Assembly: GCA_947579605.1 (NCBI GenBank)
Contig: OX388310.1
Coordinates: 6,137,557 to 6,201,556, forward strand
Length of the DNA: 64,000 bases
Direction: 5' to 3'
Origin: Athripsodes cinereus
Lineage: Eukaryota > Arthropoda > Insecta > Trichoptera > Leptoceridae
Each line of letters opens with the position of its first letter. The first letter of the stretch is position 1. Shown piece after piece: positions 56,014 through 64,000 of this stretch. The translations under genes were made by a program, and so were the position numbers. The notes under the pieces are model-generated. The model was not told the origin of the DNA. It did no database searches and saw only the letters and a program-made list of their open reading frames with translations.

Positions 56014-57555
56014 GCTTTTTTGGGTTGTAATTTGGATTGGGCCTTAGTGCCTGGAGATCCCAAACAATTTGGTTTTAGCCGCGGATTATCTACTGAGGAT
56101 GCCATTAATGCTTGTATCGAATGGAAAGATGACTGTCAGGAGAAATATGCCATTGGAGTCTTTTTAGACATAGCTGGGGCTTTTGATAACGCATGGTGGC
56201 CACTTATCTTAACTAAACTAAAGTCGCGGGGCTGTCCCCGAACATTATTTAACATCATCAGCAGCTATTTTGGTAATCGTTCAGTGATGATTACTCATGC
56301 GGGACTTATAATTGAAAGAGAAGTTAGTATGGGGTGCCCGCAAGGTTCAGTTTTGGGGCCATTTCTCTGGAATGTTTTATTTAACGATCTTTTGGCACTG
56401 ACACTACCGTCTGGCTGCACGATTATTGCATACGCGGACGATGCTCTTCTACTTCTCTCGGGGGAGACCAGGAGAGATATTGAAAATAAATTTTCGATCG
56501 CGATTGAGGGTATCCTTGCCTGGGGAAGGGAAAGTCGACTGTGTTTCTCACCGGGTAAAACTTTCGCCATGTGGATGAAGGGGACACTGAGTCGGAGGAG
56601 GAATCCGGTGCTAAGAATGGATGGTCTACCTGTTAAGGTGGTCGATGAAGTTCGGTATCTGGGTGTCACTCTGAATAGGAGATTTTCGTTTATCCCACAT
56701 GCGAAGGCTATTGCCACAAAAGCAAGCGTGCTTTTCTTCACGTTGCGAAAACTCACTCGAGGAATGTGGGGACTTAAGAGCCGGGCTGTGAAGACTATAT
56801 ACAGGGGAAAGTATGTACCTCAAATCACATACGCTGCTCGGGTTTGGTCACACAGGTTGTCTGTGGGTACCGTGTCCCTCGCTGTGCTTAGAGGTCAGAG
56901 GCTTCCCCTGCTCGCGGTAACGGGTGCCTACCGAACGGCTGCAAGTGATGGCCTTCCAGTTATTGCTGGTGTCTTACCGGCAGATCTCGAAATTTTAGAT
57001 TGTGTAGCTCGACGGAGTGTCAGGGCTGGAAGACGTGTGGAACATCTTGGTATACCTGTTGAAGCAGGAACCGGGATAAGGGATATATCTAGGGCAATCG
57101 GCAGGATTCGTGAGAGAACAATGAGTGTTTGGCAAGACAGATGGACCACTGGAGGAACGGGTAGACTTGTCTACAAGTTCTTTCCAGATGTCCGTGAAAG
57201 ACTGAGAATGAGCTACTTGTCCCTTGACCATTTTTCCGTACAGCTTATTACTGGACATGGGCAGTTAAGAGGTAAACTTTTTGAGCTAGCATTGACCGAT
57301 AATCCATGGTGCACATGTGGGACAGGAGCTCAATATGCGGAACATATCCTTTGGGAATGTCCTTTGATGATGGATGCAAGAGAGGAAATGATTCTGGGTA
57401 TGACTGTTGACACTCCTCGACCCATCTGGTTTGGGGAAGTGTTTCTAAATGCCACAAACGCTTCACGCTTTAAGACATTCGTAGATGTGTGGGTATCAAG
57501 ATGGGATCTGCTGCGTCAGCCGGGTCCCCCGCCCACTGACGTGGTAGGATCGTAG
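56014..57555 (+). CDS. R1-clade-like LINE reverse transcriptase, C-terminal half
   Basis: An open frame of about 511 codons, the longest in the window. Counting from the TTG at 56020, reverse-transcriptase motifs appear in order: FGFSRGLSTEDAI (about 17-29), FLDIAGAFDNAWW (48-60, first catalytic Asp), GCPQGSVLGP (105-114), AYADDALLL (137-145, catalytic Asp pair) and YLGVTLN (213-219). A C-terminal CxC-X8-H-X4-C finger (431-447) follows. The thumb and finger layout is that of R1/TRAS/SART-type elements. There is no native start: the endonuclease and the first part of the polymerase are missing, as in 5'-truncated LINE copies, so an active protein is not expected. GC content is well above the flanks. 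No 28S rDNA or TTAGG telomeric repeats flank it. Related non-R1 clades cannot be excluded without a search. Confidence 0.85.
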   Translation, partial: AFLGCNLDWALVPGDPKQFGFSRGLSTEDAINACIEWKDDCQEKYAIGVFLDIAGAFDNAWWPLILTKLKSRGCPRTLFNIISSYFGNRSVMITHAGLIIEREVSMGCPQGSVLGPFLWNVLFNDLLALTLPSGCTIIAYADDALLLLSGETRRDIENKFSIAIEGILAWGRESRLCFSPGKTFAMWMKGTLSRRRNPVLRMDGLPVKVVDEVRYLGVTLNRRFSFIPHAKAIATKASVLFFTLRKLTRGMWGLKSRAVKTIYRGKYVPQITYAARVWSHRLSVGTVSLAVLRGQRLPLLAVTGAYRTAASDGLPVIAGVLPADLEILDCVARRSVRAGRRVEHLGIPVEAGTGIRDISRAIGRIRERTMSVWQDRWTTGGTGRLVYKFFPDVRERLRMSYLSLDHFSVQLITGHGQLRGKLFELALTDNPWCTCGTGAQYAEHILWECPLMMDAREEMILGMTVDTPRPIWFGEVFLNATNASRFKTFVDVWVSRWDLLRQPGPPPTDVVGS

Positions 57556-57720
57556 ATGCCAACACTGGCATAGTTGTATTAGAATAGAGAGAGTCCAAAT
57601 ATTAAAAAAAAATCTTCACCTAAACGGATAAATAGGAGTTCTTGGACTCTTGAAATATCCGAGAAATAAAGATATTTCAACATTTTGGGTTGTACGAATT
57701 TATTGTCAGCAGTAGAAGCT
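57556..57720 (+). mobile_element. 3' UTR of the R1-like element (probable)
   Basis: Follows the TAG stop at 57553-57555. AGAGAGTCCAAATATT and a later CTTGGACTCTTGAAAT pair weakly. GAGAAATAAAGATATTTCAA provides a polyadenylation-like signal. The 3' boundary is not fixed. Confidence 0.45.
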
Positions 57721-57724
57721 GAAC

Positions 57725-58665
57725 GCAATGATCGCATCGGAATCAACAGAACAAAAGCCGGTGAGACATGTGGGCGCCGTACTGCTTAAGGTCTTGTGGA
57801 CAGTGAGACATGTTATTTGATTAAACTCCTTGTGGGGATTTATCACCAAACGGCGCATTATGAATGCATATTTTATGTTTGGCTAAGTTTTTATTTTTAC
57901 AAAAATCTCTCTCACTGTACATTATGTAATATTAATTTATTTTATTCTTCACTGTACATTGGTAATTATATTTCAAATCAAAACAAAATATCAAAAAAAT
58001 ATCAGTTATAAAATTCAATGTACAGCGGGCGATATAATATGATATATAAATTTGAATAGCACAACCTGAGTGATAACCGTCGTACATTTTTGCTTTGCTG
58101 CGCTAGTTTTAATACTCAGAACTATCGTACTATATCTTGAAGGCTTTCATATTATTGTATCGTGTATGATATTATAATGTGCTGCACATTTGCCAAGTAA
58201 GGTACGTAAAAATATATTATAAATAAATATTTGAGCCCGCATGCATGTTTGCTAGTATGTACATATGTATATTCGTTAGGTCTAGGAACTTTTACATTCG
58301 AACAATTGGAAAAATACAAATGGCCGCTTTACAAATTCTCATTGATTTAGTGTGTATTGTTTGACAAAAGAGCTACATTTATTTTGTTTTTTTTTTTAAC
58401 AAAAGTAAAACCTGCAATTTTATGAGATCATCTATACATATTATGTATTTACTTTGGATGTTAACTGTCACTTCTTAATGTTGGTAAAAAAAACTGTTTA
58501 ATCCACCATAAATTGTAGTGACTTTATAATTATTTTAAAAATAATTTTCACAATGTCGCACTTCAATACATAGAATCTTTGTTTCGTTTGCTAAAACATA
58601 TTTGAATAATATTATTTCTTTTAGCTAATTTCATAAACTTTATTTGCCCAGGATAATTTATTATC
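57725..58665. other. no gene seen
   Basis: AT-rich; no supported feature. Confidence 0.4.
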
Positions 58666-58672
58666 AATCGAA

Positions 58673-58840
58673 TTCGTCGGTAGCCTGCAGGTAGAGCGTC
58701 GACTTCGTGTACATGAGGTGTGCGGTTCGATATCAGGTGCCGGCAAACTACTATTTCAAGCTGTTGGCTTACTGTAAAAGGGGTATAAGGTTGTGTTTGG
58801 GTTTATAACAAAAACTCAGATACATCTTTAAAAAAAGTTG
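58673..58840 (+). repeat. T1 SINE, full-length copy
   Basis: ATTCGTCGGTAGCCTGCAGG, TAGAGCGTCGACTTCG, B-box-like GCGGTTCGATATCAGGTGCC, then GGCTTACTGTAAAAGGGGTA, TTGTGTTTGGGTTTATAACA and an A-rich end. Diverged from 40507 but collinear. Confidence 0.75.
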
Positions 58841-58899
58841 CTACAGAATGGATGAATATCAGATATTTATAGGACACTCAAAGTCTTAGTAGCATCGCT

Positions 58900-59053
58900 C
58901 AATGGGACGTCATGGTGACGACGCCGGGTACGTAGCCAAATAATTCTACAATTGGCGACGTGTCCAATCCTTAGCCACGTGAATTAGTCCCAAAACATTT
59001 CGATATTGATTTTTTGGCTACGTGGCCGGCAACGTCGCCATGGCGTCCCAGTG
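58900..59053. mobile_element. MITE with about 42-bp GC-rich inverted ends
   Basis: CAATGGGACGTCATGGTGAC, GACGCCGGGTACGTAGCC at the left; reverse complement of the right end: CACTGGGACGCCATGGCGAC, GTTGCCGGCCACGTAGCC. 154 bp long, no coding. No clear target duplication, superfamily open. Confidence 0.75.
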
Positions 59054-59383
59054 AAGGATGGCACTTACAGAAAAGAGTAGGAAACGTGTTTTTTTTTATT
59101 TATTCCGAGAAATTTAAGAGAATGTATTTTTTTCATCAGTCATAATTGTTGTGGCGAGTTTATAGCTAGTATTACATAATATCTCTCTCATTCTTATTAT
59201 TGTTGAATGGCACGACAGAAATTCCTCGCACAGAGGTCTTTAGAAAATAATTTTCTGTTAAGGAATGTATGTATATATAGTATAAATATATTGTATAATA
59301 CATAAAGGGAATTCTACAATATTATAGTGGTGTGTTATGCGTACTGGCACGCACATCATTACAGTACAATGCGTACTCTATGC

Positions 59384-59888
59384 CAGTGCTCTGCAACCTT
59401 TTCTCATCTACGGCACACCAAAATTCTTCCTAGAATTCCTCGGCACACAGCGGTCTCGAATATTAAAATTTACTCCCTCCGTCGCTAAACTTACGAAATG
59501 GTATAGAAATTGGAAATGTTTCAATAATTTAATGGAACGGGTATTTGTACAGAAGATTGTTTATGTCAATACCAGATACAAATATTACGTGTTTGCATTT
59601 CTATCCCCTCGTCGCCGAATTTGCAAAATGGTATAAGAATTTGAAATATTTCAAAAATCCTCGGTTTTCTTAAAGAATATTTACTCGAATCATTCAGTAT
59701 CTGAAGCTTTAACCGAATATCTGATACTTATATTTATATTGATATTTATTTATAGTTAACATAAATACTTCGTATTTCCCAAACAGCAATGAAATGCTGG
59801 TATGAGGGGAGGATGTTATTCTAAAACTCAAGCACAAAATGTCTTAAAAAATGTATTCGACTCATGGCACACCGGTTGCGGATCACTG
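59384..59888. mobile_element. non-autonomous hAT element with 8-bp target duplication
   Basis: The left end CAGTGCTCTGCAACC, with GGCACACC farther in, and the reverse complement of the right end CAGTGATCCGCAACCGGTGT are typical hAT-type CAGTG termini. Flanks CTCTATGC (59376-59383) and CTCTTTGC (59889-59896) match at 7 of 8. The 505-bp interior has an imperfect internal duplication (59465-59525 and 59598-59655) and words shared with 62500-62660. No transposase. Confidence 0.8.
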
Positions 59889-60225
59889 CTCTTTGCTATG
59901 CGTAATTCAGTGACGTATTTTTCTTACAACACCAAACGTGCAGCATATGTTTTTACGAAAAAGTTATTGTGTATCAAAATTCTGTTTTAATTTTCGTAAG
60001 ATTATTTTCATGTGCGCCAATATACACATTTCCTATAAAGATGTTTAGAATTTTTCCCAGATGTAGATTATTTTAACAAAAAAACCTACCTCATTTTGTA
60101 ATATTATGGCTTTAACATCAAAATTGCTTATTGATAGAAGCCGAATATCGCGTGTCCTTAAGAGAGGATAATTAAAAGACGAAAGAAAGGATATTTTTAT
60201 CTAATATTATATTTCAAGAATGATG

Positions 60226-60380
60226 TTTGGTTATTTGGAATGGGTAGTTGGAAGATATTGCGCTTCTGCGATAAACTCACGCATTACACAAATTTATTTG
60301 TTCACACAAAATTCTAGCATGTTTATTTTCTACTGTTGATTTTTTGTGCAATAAAGTTTTTTTTTTATTATTATTATTAT
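60226..60380 (+). mobile_element. LINE 3' UTR with TTA tail
   Basis: GTTGGAAGATATTGCGCTTC, TGCGATAAACTCACGCATTA (stem ATTGC/GCGAT with a G-U pair), then TTTTTTGTGCAATAAAGTTT and a TTA tail. Same family as 54594-54765. Confidence 0.7.
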
Positions 60381-60390
60381 TTTGTTTGCA

Positions 60391-60592
60391 AGTGTCCTTT
60401 AACAAGCAGGTAATCGAAAAAAATAAATTACATCTTAAATTCAGTGATGCAATTTGCCACTCATCTTGAATGTCTTAATTTTTCGTCGGCACGAAGAGGA
60501 CAGCTTGTATTTTTATTGCATGCATCTAGTTTGCTGGTCACCTTAATTGTGGTAGTAAAGTACAGCCGTGAAAGCATAGTATAGTTACTCTT
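60391..60592 (+). repeat. S1 repeat, near full length
   Basis: GCAAGTGTCCTTTAACAAGC, AATCGAAAAAAATAAATTAC, CCACTCATCTTGAATGTCTT, GAGGACAGCTTGTATTTTTA, TTGCATGCATCTAGTTTGCT and GCCGTGAAAGCATAGTATAG. The insertion lies directly after the LINE tail at 60360-60380. Confidence 0.8.
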
Positions 60593-60677
60593 GAATATTC
60601 TTACAATCTAATATATTTGTGAAATTTTAAGTAGAAATGAAAAACAATTGAAAATATAGTCAATTAAATAGTTCAAA

Positions 60678-61085
60678 GAGCCAATCAGAAACCTCGATTG
60701 GAGAACCATGTAAAATCTAATCGGAAGAAGTGAGAAAGGTGTCTCAACGCTTACGAATTGGCTCTAGGCTGGCTTAAGTGATCACTTTCGGTGTCCATGG
60801 ACAACGTTCACCAATTCCACCATTCTCACTATCACGATTTAAGGTCCACCAATCGAGAGACGCTTTATGCAAACCTTAGAAGCAACCATCTTTTTGGGAT
60901 CTCATTTTTCAGATCTCAAATAGATCGCGATCTCGTCGGTCTAAATGGCGCCGGAACAATTCAGTTCCATACTTTATCGGCTGCTAGTTCGACCAGTCGC
61001 AGCAACAAATGTTTAGAATATTTACTTTTTTTTTTTATTGTTTAACCGGATTTTGGTGCAGATGACAAAACCAGTCAGAAACTTC
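60678..61085. mobile_element. foldback family A, long form
   Basis: The left end GAGCCAATCAGAAACCTCGA, core GTGAGAAAGGTGTCTCAACG, TTACGAATTGGCTCTAGGC and CGGTGTCCATGGACAACG. The right part has TAGAATATTTACTTTT, TTTAACCGGATTTTGGTGCA, GATGACAAAACCAGTCAGAA as in 41250-41440 (inverted). About 160 bp in between (CTCTCGATTGG region to AGTCGCAGCAACAA) is not seen in other copies. A frame through it has no motif. Confidence 0.6.
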
Positions 61086-61089
61086 AATA

Positions 61090-62480
61090 TTTCACATACA
61101 TTTTTATACTATTGTACGACCAAAATTACATTAGCTCCGTCACTCACTGCGTACTTGAATAGTCCTTAAGAATTATAATTTCCAAGCTTTACACAACATA
61201 CAAGCCAGTACACGGTGTTACATCTCGACACACATTTTTGTTTCACACAACAAGAATCACAATAATAGTAATAATAAAAGCGAATTTCCCCCTGATATCC
61301 TTTACACTCGAGCGCCATTGCATTTTATTGTCCGAGAAGGGTGTCATTTTTTTTCTCTATCTCCCTGTTGTGTTAATTCGTAGCTCGACTAAAGCCTCAT
61401 TTACATCTGAGCTAACTCTGATATAGAGCTAACTTACTCACTTCATGGTATTAATTTCCATCTCCAATAAATGGCATTAACCTTTCATTTCCCAACATCA
61501 GGTCTTCAGGGCTACAACCATCACCCAATAATGGATATACATTAGTATTAATGCCATGTTATACAGCATATTTACAATTAAACGTCTCTAACAATTTATT
61601 TTTACATAAAAATATAAGGAAAATTACATGTATCAATAATTTGTGGCTCAAATATTGTCATCTGTTATGGTTTATGGCCAGTTCATAGAAAATTTCTCAT
61701 TAAAGACATCGAAAATTCGCAAAGTAGAGAATTTAACATAACAGCTATCGTATAGTAGTTATAAAATAGAAACAGAACTTTGAACAAATGTACGTCAATG
61801 AAACTTAAAATTATTTGTGGATTTTTTTAATCTAAGTTATTATCAAATATTTTTTCAAGTCATGTTGAATATTTTCCCACGCAAGAAAGAACATAAACGT
61901 GTCTTTGAAAATGATAATTTTCTACAGTATCCTCAGGGCATCAGAAATAGACATATAAATACCAGTTAAATAATAAATATATACCGGTGGTATGGCAAAG
62001 ATTTTTTTCATCCCTCGAGCTAACAGCGCTTTCCAACACCCACGGTGGTTTTCCTCCCGATAATATATTTCATATACCCTTGCTAATGTTGTTATTTACA
62101 ATTCAATATAAAACTTCAAAAACCCCTTCGTGTACTCACCTAATAAAATTATAAATAGTTATGTATTTTTCAAGTTTTTTCATGTTATGTTTCGTTAGTG
62201 TGATAATTAAATTTTACAATTCTCTTGTATACTAGCATTATATAGAAGTAATTTGTTATAATTATATTAATGAATAAACATATACTACAAATATAAGAAC
62301 TAGGTTTTAAACTTGTAATCTTCGTATTCGAAAAAGCCCAGTTTTAATTTTTTTTTAATATATTGGATGTTAGGTGATATCTCCATTGATCATGTCACAA
62401 ACGATACTATTTACCAATGCTTTCAATATAGGTATGTAGTTTTTGAACTAAGAAAATCGGTATTTAAATTTGACCTTATA
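61090..62480. other. no gene seen
   Basis: AT-rich; no supported feature. The stretch 61980-62100 has somewhat higher complexity without recognisable content. Confidence 0.4.
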
Positions 62481-62489
62481 CTAGATCAT

Positions 62490-62780
62490 ACGTTACGCAA
62501 AAAAATATGCGAATTTTTCGCGAATATTATTTCGGTAATAAAGTATCGGATGTTCGGTTAAAGTACTGGATTCTTACCCGGTACATTGTAGAAAACAGGT
62601 ACTACAAGAAAATATTCTTTAAGAAATATTTTGAAAATTCGGCGACGGGGGGGGGTAGAAATTTTAATAATTGAGCAATATTGTAGAAATCTAAGCAAGT
62701 CAATATTCGCATTCGCGAATGTTGGCAGCAAATACTCACATTCGCAAATATGCAAAATCACACATTCGTTACATCACTAG
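62490..62780 (-). mobile_element. hAT-like terminal region
   Basis: The minus strand starts CTAGTGATGTAACGAATGTG, then CGAATGTGAG and ATTCGCGAATGCGAATATTG subterminal repeats. Then come CCCGTCGCCGAATTTTCAAA and TTTCTTAAAGAATATT, and CTTTAACCGAACATCCGATA, matching the interior of the hAT element at 59590-59730. The other terminus is not found. Confidence 0.45.
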
Positions 62781-63382
62781 AATATATACATTCATAAGTA
62801 TGGTCTCAAGTACTGGTGTTTATTAGATATTTGTACTACGCGTAAAAAATGTTCTTTTTTTATAAACATTAATTATTTCGAGATAAATATATCCTATGAA
62901 AAAAGAAAATAAGTGTATCAAAATAAATGTGGAAAATGTGACACTTTTTTACGGGGTGAAAAAACATCCCATTCCCGGGGAGCAATGAGGCGAGACATTT
63001 TATGATCCAACCCTGTCCAACAGCAATAATAATCTACGTACGTATAGGTACGAATATATGTGGCGTTCAATAAAATTCTCAACTACCAGAATTTTCGAGT
63101 ATAAGGATAACGTTAAAATATCATACGATACATGATATCGTACTCGTGTTTTATCCTTTTTTATAAATGCAGAACAACTTGCTTATAATCCCTGTAATAA
63201 TTTTAATCCAAAAAGACCAGGACTCTGCAAGATATGTAGATACATTTTAATTGTATGTCCTGCTAGATATTTGACGGAACTTGCTAAAAAATTTAAAGTT
63301 CTGTCAAAAAATAATTATATTTTGATGTGTAATGAAAATCGTAAAAATTCTTTTAATAAATGCATTGGCTTATACTGATTCA

Positions 63383-63520
63383 GTGGCGGATACAGATGCC
63401 CCCCCCCCCCCCTTGCGGGCCTTATTGACTTTGTCTTGTATATGGGTATAATCAGTTTAAATAAAATGGCATTGTCTTGTATATCTATGTAAAAATTTTG
63501 TGCCCCCCTTGAGTTTTTTC
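63383..63520 (+). mobile_element. possible hAT-type terminus with poly-C
   Basis: CAGTGGCGGATACAGATG followed by a run of about 14 C and, later, GTGCCCCCCTTGAG. CAGTGGCGGAT-type ends beside G or C runs occur in some hAT elements. No partner end lies in the window. Confidence 0.3.
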
Positions 63521-63538
63521 TGTCATATTTTACAATTG

Positions 63539-63662
63539 ACACGAAGAGGACAACCTGTTCGTTAGTTTATAACCTTAATTTTATTGCTGCAGTTGGGACA
63601 ACTTGCATATTTATTACGTGAGATGAGTCTACGGACTACTTGTGGGTAATGATGTGATAGCG
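63539..63662 (+). repeat. S1 repeat, 3' half, diverged
   Basis: GACACGAAGAGGACAACCTG, ACTTGCATATTTATTACGTG, TGAGTCTACGGACTACTTGT and GTAATGATGTGATAGCG keep S1 order with drift. Confidence 0.5.
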
Positions 63663-64000
63663 TAAGTGCAAAAATTTGTAAAAAAATTGGTACACAATGA
63701 TACCTAAAAAAATGTATTTAGATAAATTCAGCATCCTGCTAAAATTCTGTTGCGTCAAAATATTTAAAATCCTGCTACGCTATTATTCTGCTAAGCCCGG
63801 TGTCCCTGAAAAAGAGGAAGACTTTATGTTCCCGATGAGTTGCTCTCTCGACTGTAGTTTACTAACTTTATCAAGGAAAAAAAAAATAAAGAGACTTCGT
63901 AAATAAAACACTTTGTGAAATACATGATCGGAATTAATGTAACAGCCCCGTATAAAATATATTTTATGACGCACATAACATACAAAGTTTGCTTCCTTGT

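Noticed and set aside
56295..57466. Several minus-strand frames opposite the R1-like reverse transcriptase
   Set aside because: Shadows of the GC-richer coding strand; no motifs.

Overview
The window looks like intergenic or heterochromatin-like DNA from an insect nuclear genome, most probably Lepidoptera. This rests on very AT-rich sequence, dense decayed transposons, a tRNA-derived SINE whose tail (TTTGGGACTAGCTCGGTCTG) resembles one I know from moth and butterfly repeats, and frequent GTAGGTACCTAC palindromes. The assignment is inference. I found no host protein gene, rRNA, functional tRNA, bacterial operon or CRISPR array. Most open frames are chance or fragments of transposon proteins.

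Layout. 1-2.04 kb is AT-rich filler. 2.04-3.17 kb is a minus-strand LTR with a tRNA-Lys-like primer site. 3.9-9.2 kb holds a composite foldback element, non-LTR retrotransposon (LINE) scraps and SINE-like repeats. 11.7-20.4 kb is the most structured part. There a plus-strand LINE tail is interrupted by a 1,128-bp solo LTR with a 4-bp target duplication. A 1,550-bp block starting at that LTR is repeated, apparently without change, 2,481 bp downstream. A long inverted-repeat element follows. 21-31 kb contains LINE 3' ends, foldback elements and a piggyBac-like element. 31-45 kb contains a 99-bp minisatellite, tRNA-derived SINEs, foldback and hAT-like elements. 46-55 kb is sparse, with a hAT-type element that carries a LINE fragment. 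55.4-57.7 kb has two LINE 3' parts, including the only long intact frame: 511 codons of an R1-clade-like reverse transcriptase. 58-64 kb has further MITEs, a clear hAT element with target duplication, and SINE-like repeats.

The sequences act as a layered transposon community rather than as a gene system. LINE 3' ends of several lineages share a stem-loop with compensatory changes. Non-autonomous elements share cores or carry LINE pieces. One abundant SINE-like family (called S1 here) is scattered throughout on both strands. The strongest points for follow-up are the LTR-bounded 1,550-bp duplication, the covarying LINE 3' hairpin, the two foldback families that share one core, and the hAT and foldback elements that carry LINE C-terminal fragments.
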